From Ehretia macrophylla (taxonomy: Eukaryota > Streptophyta > Magnoliopsida > Boraginales > Ehretiaceae): a stretch of DNA of 64,000 nt. This document shows, piece after piece, positions 1 through 11,974 of the stretch. A program made the position numbers and the translations under genes. The stretch lies in assembly GCA_037974665.1 (NCBI GenBank), contig CM075769.1:24925139-24989138 (forward strand). The letters run 5' to 3'. The notes beneath the pieces were generated by a model that was not told the origin of the DNA, did not search any database, and saw nothing but the letters and a program-made list of their open reading frames with translations. Positions within the stretch are counted from its first letter, which is position 1; every line of letters begins with the position of its first letter.

Positions 1-2637
1 CAAGTCACGATTAAGAACAAATACTCCTTGCCGTTGATTGAAGAATTGTTTGACCAGTTGCAGGGTGCGAGTGTTTACTCCAAATTTGACTTGAGGCAGG
101 GTTACTATCAACTTAGGATTCGTAGTGACGATATACCAAAGACGGCATTCAGGACTAGATATGGCCACTATGAGTTTGTTGTTTTGCCGTTTGGATTGAC
201 GAATGCACCAGCCGCATTCATGGACTTGATGCAGAGGGTCTTTTGGCCTTACCTTGATCAGTTTGTCGTGATCTTTATTGACGACATTTTAGTGTATTCG
301 AAGAACGAGGCTGATCATGAGCAACACTTGAGGATTGTGCTTCAGACTTTGTAGGAAAACAAGCTTTTTGCTAAATTCAGCAAGTGTGAGTTCTGGTTGA
401 ATCAGATATCTTTTCTAGGCCATATCATTTCAGATCGAGGAATTTCAGTGGACCCAGCTAAGATTGAAGTTGTTTCATCTTGGAAGAGACCTGAGACGGT
501 GCTAGAGATTCGGAGTTTTCTTGGATTGGCAGGTTACTACCGGAGATTTGTTAAAGACTTTTCCAAAATTTCTGGACCTTTGAGCCAGTTGACTCGGAAG
601 AAAGTTGCTTATAATTGGGATGCCAAGTGTCAATCCAGTTTCCAAGAATTGAAGAAGAGACTAATTACAGCTCCTATACTAGCTTTACCTGAGGGAACAG
701 AGAACTTTGTTGTCTACAGTGATGCATCTAAGGAAGGATTGGGCTGTGTTTTAATGCAGAATGGTAAGGTGATTGCCTATGCTTCTAGGAAATTGAAACC
801 TTATGAAGTCAATTACCCTACACATGATCTTGAGTTAGCTGCAGTTGTGTTTGCATTGAAGAAGTGGCGTCACTACTTGTGGGGTTGCATATTTGAAATA
901 TTTACTGACCACAAGAGTCTCAAGTATTTGTTTTCACAGAAGGATCTGAATATGAGACAGCGGAGATGGCTAGAGCTATTGGGTGGTTATAACTGTTCTA
1001 TTAACTATGTGCCAGGTAAGGCAAATGTTGTTGCTGATGCTTTGAGCTGAAAGGCTACTGTTGCAAGCTTGATAATCAAGGACTGGGAGACTTTGGAAGA
1101 AATTTGTTCATGGAAGCCAGAAGCTACTGAGGTAGGGATTCGATTTGCTAGTTTACAGATTCAGTCAGGATTGCTAGCACAGATCAGAGAGACTCAGAAG
1201 ACTGATCCTCATATCTTGAAGATCCAAGAAAAATCAAAAGGGGGAGAGTCGGAGTTTAAATTACATGCAGATGGCATCTTCAGATTCAGGGATAGAGTAT
1301 GTGTTCCTGATGATCCGACTTTGAAGAATGAGATCCTGTCCGAGGCACATAATTCGAGGTATACGATTTACCCGGGCAGTACGAAAATGTATAGAGATTT
1401 GAAACAACACTTCTGGTGGAACAATATGAAGAGGGAGATTGCTGGGTTTGTATCCAGATGTTTGACTTGTCAGAGGGTTAAAGTTGAGCATCAGAGGCCA
1501 GCCGGACTTCTACAGCCATTGTCGATTCCGCAGTGGAAGTGGGTACATATTACAATGGACCTTGTGACCGATCTTCCTAGATCTCCGAGAGGATGTGATT
1601 CTGTTTGGGTTGTTGTGGACCGCTTGACTAAAGTTACGTATTTTATTTCCGTGAACAAACAGGATAGCCTTGATAAGCTAGTTGAACTGTATGTTGCTAA
1701 TATAGTGAGATTGCATGGAGTACCACAGAGTATAGTGTCAGATAGGGATCCCAGATTCAGATCTCGTTTTTGGCAGAAGTTGCAAGAGGCCATGGGAACT
1801 AAGTTGAGCTTCAGTACTGCTTATCATCCGCAAACTGATGGCCAGTCTGAGAGAACCATCAGGATCTTGGAAGACATGCTTCGAGCATGTGTGCTTGACT
1901 TTGGGAAGAATTGGGAGAAGTTTTTGCCTTTAGCGGAGTTCGCCTACAACAATAGTTATCAATCTACTATAGGTATGGCTCCCTACGAGGCGTTGCATGG
2001 TCGTAAATGTAGATCCCCGTTATATTGGGAAGAGGTTGGAGAGATGAGAACAGTTGATCCGACTGTGTTACCTGAGATGATTAAGATGGTAGATAATGTT
2101 CACCTTATTCACCAGCGTATGCTTACAGCTCAGAGTCGTCAGAAGAGTTATGCAGATAAGCACCGTCGGGATCTTGAGTTTGATTTGGGAGATTGGGTGT
2201 TTCTTAAGATTTCTCCACGGAAGGGATTGATTCGGCACGGTAAGAGCGGGAAGCTTAGTCCCAGGTACGTGGGTCTGTATGAGATTACCGAAAAGGTAGG
2301 TCCTTTGGCTTATCGATTAGCTTTGTCCCCGAGCTTGTCGAGACTGCACGATGTGTTCCACGTGTCTATGTTGAAGAAGTACCATCCAGACCCTTCACAT
2401 GTACTTGAACCAGAGCCTTTGCAGATTGAAGAAAAGTTGTCCTATGAAGAGAAACTGATTCGAATTGTGGATCGGAAAGTTCAGGAGCTTCGCAGAAAGA
2501 GTATTCCGTTAGTAAAGGTTCTGTGGAATCATCATGGGTTTGAGGAAGCGACTTGGGAAAGAGAGGACCAAGTTCGGGATCAGTATCCGGAGTTGTTTGT
2601 TGACTAGGTAAGAATTGCGTGGGCGCAATTGTTTTAA
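1..2637 (+). pseudogene. pol: Element A1 pol, 3' part (RT-RNase H-integrase-chromodomain), broken
   Basis: Ty3/Gypsy polyprotein entering the window inside reverse transcriptase and read in one frame from base 1. Visible in order: RT with FIDDIL (the YVDD-type catalytic box) near 274-291; RNase H from YSDASKEG near 715; integrase zinc finger (H-H then CLTC near 1461-1475); integrase core with MDLVTDLP (first Asp), SDRDPRF (second Asp) and GQSERT (Glu); and a C-terminal chromodomain-like stretch ending ATWERED near 2540-2570. The chromodomain places it among chromoviruses, most like Tekay/Del. Three stops break the frame: TAG 352-354, TGA 1048-1050 and TAG 2605-2607. Sister copies have CAG, CGA and CAG there, so each is a C-to-T change. 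The original end is probably TAA 2635-2637, as in A3. There is no frameshift. Confidence 0.95.
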
Positions 2638-2648
2638 GGGTGAGAGGG
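2613..2648 (+). other. Pre-PPT hairpin and polypurine tract of A1
   Basis: AATTGCG (2613-2619), a 4-nt loop, then CGCAATT (2624-2630) forms a perfect 7-bp stem over the last pol codons. The purine run ending GAGAGGG at 2648 abuts the LTR and is the expected plus-strand primer. The same layout recurs in A2, A3 and, with changed but complementary arms, in B1. Confidence 0.8.
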
Positions 2649-3157
2649 TGTAATACCCGAGCCCGGAATGTGAATTTTCTTTGTTTATTATTTTGAAAAT
2701 TATATTTCCTTAAATTCTTTGTGAATTAATTATTACTTTATCGTCGACGCAACGTGCATTGCATTTCAGGAGCGATAGCTAGATAACGATTTCTAGTCCT
2801 CAGCAAATAGTGAAACTAGTATTTAGATGACTTAAATTTTATATTTTAAATGTTGCTAGCTTTAATTGATCTTACCTTAGCTAAAATGGCTTTAAAACGC
2901 ACAAAATAGGGCCCTTTGACCAAGTCTTAAGTTGTTTGACCTAGCCCTTTGACTTGTTGACCATTTAACACTTAAATAAGCTAAAAACTAAGCAAAAAAA
3001 AAAAAAAAAACAGCAGCAAACAGACAGCTCTGGCCGTGAGCTTCTTTGAGGAAAAAAAAACCTTTCAACTTTCAATCGATCAATCTTCGCGAGAGCTCGT
3101 GCGGGGTGATTTCCGAGGCAACTAGCGTTGTTTTCCTAGCGACTAGGAGTACCTGAG

Positions 3158-4417
3158 GTGAGGGAAGCATGTTATTTGCGCATTTATACGTTGTGTATGT
3201 TAACTTTGTCAATTTTTAGATTTATCCGTAGATCGTTATTTAAAGCGATTTGATGCTTCTAGAATGTTCCTTGGCATTTGTAGAACATGTATTTATAGCT
3301 TTGTAACATTTTCTGTGGTTAAATGTTGTGATTGCAAATTAAATTGTTAATTGAATAGTGTTTTATGAATAGTAAAACCTTGAAATGTTGAAGTTACGCT
3401 GTTATGCTTTCTGTTGATGTAGAAATGTGCTAGGTACGCTAGAATGCTAAAATGTGTGGTTTGTTTGGGTTGTGTAGTGGAAAAAACGAGAATTAAGCCT
3501 TTGGGAAAGTCGGGGTCGTTTAGGTCGACTTTGGCATTTTCTCGTTTTGCGTGTTGGCATTACTTCGGGAAGCCATGGAAGCACTTTTGGTGCGATTATG
3601 GCATTGGTTGGGTGTTTGGTTGTTATAGTTGTAGTTCAAACGAGAAAGGGAGAAATCGGGGCTTTGCGCGAGTTCTAGGGTAAAGTAAGGTTTCGGGGTC
3701 TTTAGACGTGCCTTATGGTGACCTAGGAGGGTTGGCGAAGTCGGTTTCCAGAACTCGTGGCTCGTTTGAAAATGGTAGCGTTTTGATAGTTGGGGCCGAT
3801 TTGTGTTTTTGTGTGTTTTATTGTCTTTATGCTTATAGAATGCTTAGAATTACCTGAATTACTTGTTTGAGTTGTTTTGGATTGAATTGCTTATCCAATT
3901 GCTGCTATTGCGTGCGAGAGTAACCTACTTTGTTATTCTCCCACGTGTGGCTTTATCGCTTGTCTATCGCCTTGTATCGAGTCTTGCATTGCATAGTGTC
4001 TCGCGCGTGAGTGATGGGCCTCTCTGGGTAGCCTTGGGTTGCCAGTGTTGGTTGCTCTAGCTCCGCTGCTATTCCCTTTCTCGCTTGGGTTGCCTCCCAG
4101 GGAGATTTGGGTCGTAGGTTGATGGATACTTCCGGGGTATTCCAAACTGGTGTTATAAGGTGGTTTGGGCCGGCGCGTCGTCATCGAATTCGTGTTTGAA
4201 GGTTGCTCGTGAAAAGAGTATCGTATCCTTTGAATGAGTGTTTATAGCTTTAATGCTTGCCTTGCTTTGTTGATGGCTTTATTATATCTCTGTATGATAT
4301 ATGTATACATTGCTTGGCTAATTGCATTGCATACTCCTCTCATCTCTGTCCTTGAGACCAATTGCCCTCGCTGAGCAATAGTTTTTGCTCATTCCTCTCT
4401 ATACTATGTTTTTACAG
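3158..4417 (+). other. Possible intron inside the A1 LTR
   Basis: Bounded by CTGAG|GTGAGG at the left and a pyrimidine-rich TTTTTACAG|G at the right, giving 1260 nt. Equivalent pairs of sites occur at the same relative positions in LTRs of families A, B and C. The splice reading is inference from site conservation; no transcript evidence is available here. Confidence 0.4.
4372..4391 (+). other. Conserved LTR hairpin (family A)
   Basis: TGAGCAA and TTGCTCA form a perfect 7-bp stem with a 6-nt loop, 26 nt before the acceptor-like CAG. The A3 5' LTR has the same stem at 34170-34189. Other families have different arm sequences that still pair. Confidence 0.75.
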
Positions 4418-4482
4418 GAGTAGTTGAAGCAGACCCTCTCGAGGTAATAGAAGAGGAGGAGCAGGTGGAGGTGTTTCCGTGA
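4418..4482 (+). other. Short acidic reading frame after the LTR acceptor site (family A)
   Basis: After CAG the frame (two bases, then GTA GTT GAA) encodes VVEADPLEV, then IEEEEQVEVFP and TGA at 4480-4482. The A3 LTRs read almost the same, as does the A2 LTR. The phase and the opening V-x-E-x-D match the equivalent family B frame. No in-frame ATG precedes it, so it would need an upstream exon. Coding status is inferred. Confidence 0.35.
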
Positions 4483-4927
4483 TAGCACTTCTCTACTTTG
4501 CTGGTGGTTGGTTACCAGTTTTTGTGCGAACCTTGCTTGTTATGTATATTGCGTGGAGGTCGCTTAATTTTGAGGCTTGTAGCCTTGTATATATTTTCTA
4601 GTTTGAGGCCTCTATGGTCTTATGTTGTATAAGTTGAAAGAATGTAAAGTTGTAACTTATACTCTTGTGACTAGTAAGAAAATGCATGCTAATGGAATTG
4701 ATTAGTGGCATAAGTACTTGTGTAGTATGCATATAATTTTGGTTTTGAAAGTTGGTTAATAAGAGAATGTATATTTTAAAGGAAGTTAGCTTGTTTTGAT
4801 TATTTCATGGCTTTCGCAAGTATTATATTGATTTTAGGGTTTTCGGATCGTCCACGGTACAGAGGAGACTCCGTCCGTGTGTCGGGTCCGGGCTTGGCCT
4901 TTTGCGGGGTCGGGTCGGGGCGTGACA

Positions 4928-4973
4928 GCCAAGGTTTTCAGAATAAGGCTGCAGGTGCACATCCAGCATAGAG
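4928..4973 (+). pseudogene. gag: Element A2 gag scrap between two insertions
   Basis: These 46 bases match the end of A3 gag near 36057-36103 (GCCAAGGT...CAGAATAAGGCTGCAGGTGCA...CCAGCA). They are what remains between insertion of A1 on the left and the family B solo LTR on the right. The sequence resumes at 17036. In frame, the last codon before the junction is TAG at 4969-4971; the other TSD copy and A3 have CAG. The rest of A2 gag and its 5' LTR should lie upstream of the window. Confidence 0.85.
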
Positions 4974-5373
4974 TGTCACGCCCCAACACGACCTCTCCTA
5001 CGATCAGTCAGGACGCAACGGAATTTCGGCAGTATAACGACAGTAAATAGGACACCGAGGTTCCAAACCAACCTCATCAAACATCATACATCCAGCAACT
5101 CCTCAAATCAAATTTACAACATACAACACAATCATATTATACAATAAACCATCCTCGTTATACGCCTCCGTTCCAACATAACATACAATACCTCAACCTT
5201 ATCATACATTTCAAAAATAAGTTGAGACACATCTACAGCTTAACCATAGACAAAAGAAAACCTCTAAGTTAACATCATTTGGATCATCATCTTTTCAATA
5301 TCTATTACAATAAGAACCATAAAGCATATAAAAGTCTATTAAACTAATATACAATACATTAAACAACATAGAA

Positions 5374-5474
5374 TCATGGATAAGACTCAAGAACATATGA
5401 CTCGTCCACGTAAAGCACATTTTCCACATTCTCCTCTTCAGGAGGCACGTACCCGTAATCCGGCTCTGCAACAC
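5374..5474 (-). other. Short acidic reading frame after the LTR acceptor site (family B solo copy)
   Basis: On the minus strand, after TTACAG|G, a frame of 101 nt runs to TGA at 5374-5376. It reads VAEPDYGYVPP, then EEENVEN, then VLYVDESYVLESYP. The length equals that of the B1 copy (44928-45028). An in-frame ATG lies just upstream at 5482-5484. The hairpin arms TGAGCTTAT and ATAAGCCCA lie beyond it at about 5500-5522. Confidence 0.4.
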
Positions 5475-7778
5475 CTGTAAGCATGCATTAATAGAGAGTG
5501 AGCTTATATACATAAGCCCAGTGAGGATCCGATAGATCTCGAACAAGGTCTACTAAACTCTTTGGAATAATCCTTTGAGTCAGTAAACACACAATAACAC
5601 AAATAATACTATCATCACATAGCTATATAACCAATCAATAAAGGATACTCTATTTGGTGTAGCTCCAAACGCCATCACGATCTCAACCGTTCTTCTTATA
5701 ACTCCCCATTACTCACGCACCCGAGGTACCTCACTAGCCCCTCCCTCCATGACACCTCCGTCATGCGAGCTGGGGGTAGCCTATGGCAGTCATGCCATTA
5801 TCAATCCGACAGCCCGACGCTGCCCGAGAGGTGGCACACACATACCAAGACTCCATAATCATCATCAATCATCAATCAATCAATCAATTGGGAGATCAGC
5901 AACGAAAGTGCCTGTGACGCCCGAGATTTAGCCATGCATTCAATTACTGTTGCATCCTTTATTTGCGCATCTCTTTCTATGTCTTATTAACTGCCTTCTT
6001 AAGTTACTATTCACTTCATTTTTAAACTGCATTCTATTGGTTAATTAGCATTTTTATTAAATCATATTAATTGTTAAAGTAGTGGGAAAAATGTGCAATT
6101 GAGCTAGAGGCGATAGGAGAGCTCGTTTAGAAAATAATTTTTGTAGTTGAATGAATAGTGTTACGTAACTAACTTAGAGATTTAATTAGCTAGCTCACAT
6201 GTTTCACTTAAGGCTCGTTTTAAGCTTACTACGCTCATTATAATTGACCACTTAAACACCCAAACTTGACCCCACCCAACCATACACCTTAAATATCAAC
6301 TAAAGCTCATAAAATGCAAAAGAAAAAAAAATAAAAGCTGAAAAAAATAGGCAGAAACTCGACAGCACTTCTTGCACTTGGGATGAAATTTTTCTTCATC
6401 AACTCTTCAATCCAAGCCTAGCCAAGCCTTGAGCAACTAGTGTAGGGTGTTTGCAAGCTTCCTAGGTGCTCCTTCGCGCATTGGTGAGGGATTTCACGGC
6501 TTATTTTCACATTTCTAAATAGTTGCTATTTTCTTGATTTGTTGAAAATGTGTTCATATGCTATTGTATTGATGATCTATGCTATTATACCATGTATATG
6601 AATGCTAGGGAACACATTTAAGCCATCGTTTCACTTTTTAAACGGTTAGAATCGTGAGTTTGATTTTTAGGGTGAATAGTGACAGAAATTCTAGGGTTTT
6701 GTGAAATCGCGCATTTTAACTTGATTCAATACTTCTAATAGATGCCTTAGGTGCTAGTGAAGGTAGTCTAATAGCCCCGTGCACTTGCATTGTCCTAAAA
6801 TCGCATAAAATGTAAAATAGTCGACTTTAACAAAGGGCTTTCGGGGTTAATGCGAATCCGGGTGGATTCGGGCTTCACTTCTAGTATTCTTAGGCTACTT
6901 AGGTGCTATAGAAGCTTTGATATCCCTTGTTTGAAGCCCGGATAAGGTATGTGTAGTTTAAAGCCATAAGAGGAAATTTAGGGCTTTCGGGGTAATCGCG
7001 GGCGTTTGAATGAGTTAGAGGGTTGAGAGGGTACCTTGAAGGTTAGTTAGAAGGTTGGGAGAGTTTCCATCGAAAATGAAATCATTAACTTTGGTTTGGA
7101 AGAGAAATAGTTTGTAAAATAAAGGGGTTTAGGTGCAATTTCGGTTGTCTCACACTTCTAAACCCATGGCATGACTTCTTGAGTGTTTATATGTGGTTTC
7201 AAGTTGATTTGGAGCTTTTGGTATGATTCTATGCTTATTTTGTATATGTTCCTTTGTAAACTGCTTATTAGCTTATATAATTGCTTCTATTCTAATTGCA
7301 TCGAGGTCAACCTACTTTGTTGATCCTCTTACGTGTTAATGCTTATATTATTGCTATTAACTTGCCATTGTAAAGTGCATTGCATAGTGGTTGCGCAACC
7401 ATAGTGTCAGGGGCGGATGTGTTGAATATCGGCTGGGCGGCAGAGGGCTTGCCGGTGGATATTCAAACTCCGTACCCTATTCCCTCACTCGCCTGGTCCG
7501 GAGATTGCCAGGGGGTGTTGGGTCGTAGGATTATCGGGGTACATCCGGAGTACACCTACTGGAGTGTTTGGGGATTATGCCGGCTTATCGTGATCGTGCT
7601 CGTGGTTCGTGGATCGTGAATGAAGACCAGTGAAGATTGGTGTATAGGGGTTATGTGAAATGTATCCTTTCAAATGTGTGGTTATTTAAGCTATCATTGG
7701 TTCTTTAATTGTCTAATTGTTATTGTTGTTTAACTGTATTACCTGTTGCATTGCACGCCCCGGGACTTTATTCCTCAC

Positions 7779-7798
7779 TGGGCAACAGTGGTTGCTCA
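7779..7798 (+). other. Conserved LTR hairpin (family C)
   Basis: TGGGCAAC and GTTGCTCA pair over 8 positions (one G-T pair) around a 4-nt loop, 21 nt before the acceptor-like CAG. It is the positional equivalent of the family A and B hairpins with different arm sequence. Confidence 0.7.
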
Positions 7799-7883
7799 TA
7801 CCTCGCTAACATGTTTCAGGTGGCACAGTTGGTGGAGTTGCCTTAGCTGCTATGTGATATTTGTCTGAGGTGGATGTGCTTTC

Positions 7884-10800
7884 TGTAACGCCCCATTCCC
7901 TCACGGAAATAGGAGCTATATATTCCCACTAAACACAACCCGATCCAAAACCCAAGTCACGAAATACGAGGAGAAACGGACAGAGTTTCCCCTGTTTATA
8001 GGACAAACAGTTTACCTGCACACAACATATATATGGACCAGTACCGTGTCCAAACATACAACAACTCCATACATGCATTGAACTCAAACCTCATTAAACT
8101 ATTACATAAACTAGGTTATCAAAGCACTCTACGACCTGGTTAAACTTAAATACATTTATCTCCTACTTTGAGCATATACAATTCATGAAAGTAAAACTTT
8201 ACAACTTTTACAACTCAAGCCACATAACACGTAAGGCCACTCTTCAAGCACGAACTATCACGTGATCACGAACTACACTTCCTTTGGCTATAACCTGAAA
8301 GATTTATGATGAGGAGTGAGTATACCAATAATGTATACTCAGTGAGGGAGAGGGAAACGGGGACAGTATACCGGGTTCGTGCAATGCAGCAATTTAACAC
8401 AATTAACACAATAAATAAACAATGAATAACAATTCTAATACCATACTTTAAAAGGATACGATCGATAACCCTTATCACTCCAACTTTTGAACCACGATCA
8501 CGATCACGATCACAATCAATGTGCCGGCATAATCCCCAAACACTCCAGTGGGTGTACTCCGGATGTACCCCGAATATCCTACGACCCAACACCCCCTGGC
8601 AATCTCCGGACCAGGCGAGTGAGGGAATGGGGTACAGAGCTAGAGCACCAACCCTGGCAAGCCCGCTGCCGCCCAGAGAGGCCCATCGCATCCGTCCCGA
8701 TTATATGGTTGCGCAACCAAAGACTCGATAACACAAGAAACAATAATAATAATAACAATATAACAAAATAAGCCGATATACACACACGAAGGACAACAAA
8801 AGAGGTTGTCCTCACACATTAACTAGTTGACCATAATAGAAGCGAAATAACAAGCATTAACCATTAACTCATTCTATTAACTATAAAACTGACAAATCTT
8901 GTTAGAATACGCTAAATCACATTAATAGCATGAAAACTATTTAACATATTCGATATACAATAGAGAAATGCAAATAAGATGCAACTCCCTCACCTTGCAA
9001 AGCCAATCCTGTAAGAATTTAGTTAAGAACCCTTTCCATATTCTCCGAATGCACCAACTCCTTCCATTCTACTACATAATACAATCAACTAACTATATAA
9101 GAAGTTATACATTCATTCTCGGGTATTCCACTTAGCATGCATGGGGCTCTAAATCACATAGACTAACTAGACATTTAACATGCTAGAATTACCAAGTTAA
9201 TACATGTAGAACACTTAAAACACTTAACTAGAACATTTTCAAACTTCTACCATAAAATTCTTCATTCAAGCATAAACTCAAACACTTAGTTTTCAATATA
9301 TACATTATTAACTAATCCTTGATCTAACATGAAAATAACCATAAAAACCTTCTAAACTATCAAAAGAGTGCTCTTACTCACTTATGAACTCTAAAATACA
9401 AGATAGATATGGAATACAACACATAGCAAGTAGATCTTCATGAAAACATGCCCATTTACAAAACTTCTAACAGAACCTTAAATTTATCAAATTCATTACC
9501 TATGTTCTTGGACTCCAAATTCTCTGGTTTTTACATATAAATGTAGATCTTCGAGTGTAGTTGATTTTAGAATCAAACAGAGCTTAATTCCAGTTTAAAA
9601 TCAACAAGTTATGACCTTTCCCGTGCAACTACACAAACTGTCCAGTAGCAGCGATTTTCAGGACACATTTTGAAAATGGCTAAATCGGAGGCCTAAAACG
9701 TTAGAATTAGCCTTAGCTCTAGAAATCAACATTTGTTCTAAACTGTCTAATCTAGCTGCTATGTAAATTTAGTTAATTTTCGAGTACGTTTGCTATGTCA
9801 AAATAGCTTCGAAAGACAGGGGCAGTGCACTATTTCGAAATTCAGATTTTGCATACTTGAATTCTCTTGATGTTTTCTTGCATTTGAGCTATCTATGGGC
9901 ATTAATCTAGCATGTAACACATCCCTATACTTCACTTAGAACATTAAACAAACACATTGTCTACATTTATATTCATATATAGCAAAGTATCAACTACAAC
10001 TAAAATCAACTATACACAAGCTATAAAACAAGAAATGTGTTCTCTAGCATCTAAATAACAAGTATTAAGCATAGATTTAACAATATCTAACATAAATAAT
10101 GACTTTTGAAAAATGGATTAGAAAATGTCCTCACCTTTTTTCTGCAAAATAAATGAAAAATAAACCGCTAGAAAGATGCTACACGTCACCACGAACTCAA
10201 AAATGCTGAAATTGCGCCTTGGTTCTACTCCAAACTCAAGATATAAGCAAAAATATGCAAGGGTTTACTATTCATGGTCTTAGCTTGGTCACGGGTGGAA
10301 GGGAAGGAGAAAAGCTGATTTTGTGTTTTGTTTTGGCTTATTTAGTATTTAAGTGGAAAGTCAAAGGTCAAAGCTTCGGTCAACTCTCGCGTAGAAAAAT
10401 CAGCTCTGCGCCACCTTACGAAAACAGCCATAACTTCTTCTAGAAAACTCCAATTCACGAACGGTTTGAACCTATAGAAACTAGACTCGTAGAGCTTTCC
10501 AACCATATATAATTTGCTACCTAATTCTTTCCCAATTGGTTCAGATTTAATTCCAAAGTTGACCCAAAATTTGACTAACTTAACATTGCATTTTTATTTT
10601 TAATCCCAAGTTTACCCTTCATTAAACATTTCAAAAAAAATTCCCACCTTGTCCTAGTTGGTCAATGAAGGTGAAAAGTAGATAAGATGCAATTTAAATG
10701 AACTTTAAATGCAATTTTAAATTTTAAAACACTAAATAAGGCATGTATATGCACATATTATTTTTCAAATAATTATTAAAATAAATGAATGCACATGTAA

Positions 10801-10889
10801 TGAACGTTCGGGTCCTCGCAGCTAGCATTTAAGATAACACGTAATTAAATGCAATACTATTAAATACATGCCGAGTTCGGGGTATCACA
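7884..10889 (-). repeat. 3' LTR of the non-autonomous element
   Basis: Left copy of the 3006-bp direct repeat. The only difference I noticed from the right copy is 8018 (G) against 12123 (A), and the two have equal length. Minus-strand landmarks: donor-like AAG|GTGAGG at 10135/10134, acceptor-like TTTCAG|G at 8295/8294 and a 9-bp perfect hairpin at 8317-8341. Apparent open frames on both strands occur identically in both LTRs and are not taken as genes. Confidence 0.93.
8317..8341 (-). other. Conserved LTR hairpin (non-autonomous element)
   Basis: TGAGTATAC and GTATACTCA form a perfect 9-bp stem with a 7-nt loop; the right LTR has the same at 12422-12446. It is the positional equivalent of the family A hairpin, with unrelated inner arm sequence that still pairs. 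Confidence 0.75.
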
Positions 10890-10902
10890 TCCTTCCCCCC
10901 TT
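10890..10902 (-). other. Polypurine tract of the non-autonomous element
   Basis: The plus strand reads TCCTTCCCCCCTT, i.e. AAGGGGGGAAGGA in the element's direction, immediately before its 3' LTR. This is the expected site of plus-strand priming. Confidence 0.85.
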
Positions 10903-11974
10903 AAAACAATTACGTCCTCGCAATTCTTCTTCTGATAGAACTCGACATCAACTGAAGTCCAACTCTGGTTACTCTTCATCGATTGCTACAGTAAGAACAC
11001 TGAATAAGAATGCCCATAGGAAGACCCAAGAAGAAATCCCAATAGTACTGCTTAAGAGCTCTTAAGTAATAAGGCCAAATAAAGGCTCGAATGAGAATGT
11101 CAAAGAAAATACTGTGCATCTAATAAGATAGTCAAGTAGAATACCAAATGTAGAATCCCGACCGGACGAGAACTAAATGAGAATCTCAAGCGGATGCACC
11201 ATATATAAAACCAACCTTCGAGGCCCCATCACTGTTTGCTGAGTGAGAATTTTGTACAACAAGAAACACCAATAAGGAAATATCAGAAGAATGCCCAATA
11301 AGAAAATACCAAGGGAATGCTTCAGAGAACAGCCATGCAGAAACCCCAGAGAATCCATTCATCTAGGACTGCTGAGCATAGAAGAATGTCTTAGAGGAAA
11401 TCCCAATAACCAAGCTCCAACTATAAACACCAACTCCCAAATAAAGGGATGATCAAATGCTTCTCATTCCAGCTAATTCACATAACTTGAAGAGCCTACT
11501 ACTAATAACTTCTCTTCAGGGGAAAGAAGAAATCTTTCTTACTATTTCAACGGGACATGTATGAATGCCAAGATATCACATTTACACATATATGCTTTAA
11601 ACTATTATGCAAGCATGTTTATAAAAGAGTTTATAAAACAGTTTATTCATCAAAGTCATTCAAGCACGACAATCATAACACAACTTAATCCAAGACATTC
11701 AAATATACACATTACAAGTAACAATTCAAGTAATTAACAATTCACGAGGTCGATTCGATTCACAAGGTCAATTCAATGCACAACTAGCCACTCCACTTAA
11801 CTTAGCACACATTTAGCATATAACACATAACTATATCACATAGGTGCACACATTCTAGTCAAGGCACACAATCTCACATACAGGCACACACTTTCGAGAC
11901 ACACTTAACAAGCACACATTCAAGGTTTACTACCCAACAGACCGAGGACCCTGTCCCGGCTGAGAGCTAACTAA

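Larger units (their letters stand above)
2649..4927 (+). repeat. 3' LTR of element A1 (family A)
   Basis: A 2279-bp LTR starting TGTAATACCCGAG directly after the polypurine tract and ending GGGGCGTGACA. It matches the LTRs of A2 and A3 along its length. Internal landmarks shared with the other families: donor-like GAG|GTGAGG at 3157/3158, CCTACTTTGTT near 3922, the LTR module around GCCTCTCTGGGTAGCC at 4018, TATCCTTT near 4223, a hairpin at 4372-4391, acceptor-like TTTTTACAG|G at 4417/4418 and GGAGACTCCGTCCGT near 4864. The LTR end is intact and runs straight into gag sequence of A2, as expected for insertion of A1 into A2; the predicted left TSD (GCCAA) lies outside the window. Confidence 0.92.

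Noticed and set aside
3444-3683. 79-aa frame in the A1 LTR and similar short frames in other LTRs.
   Set aside because: Not kept open in the A2 and A3 LTR copies at the equivalent place, unlike the short acidic frame.
8266-8815. Open frames of 141, 94, 78 and 70 aa, repeated identically at 12371-12920.
   Set aside because: They overlap on both strands inside the two near-identical LTRs. Their duplication only reflects LTR identity; one contains a HDHDHD run from a GATCAC microsatellite. No family motif.
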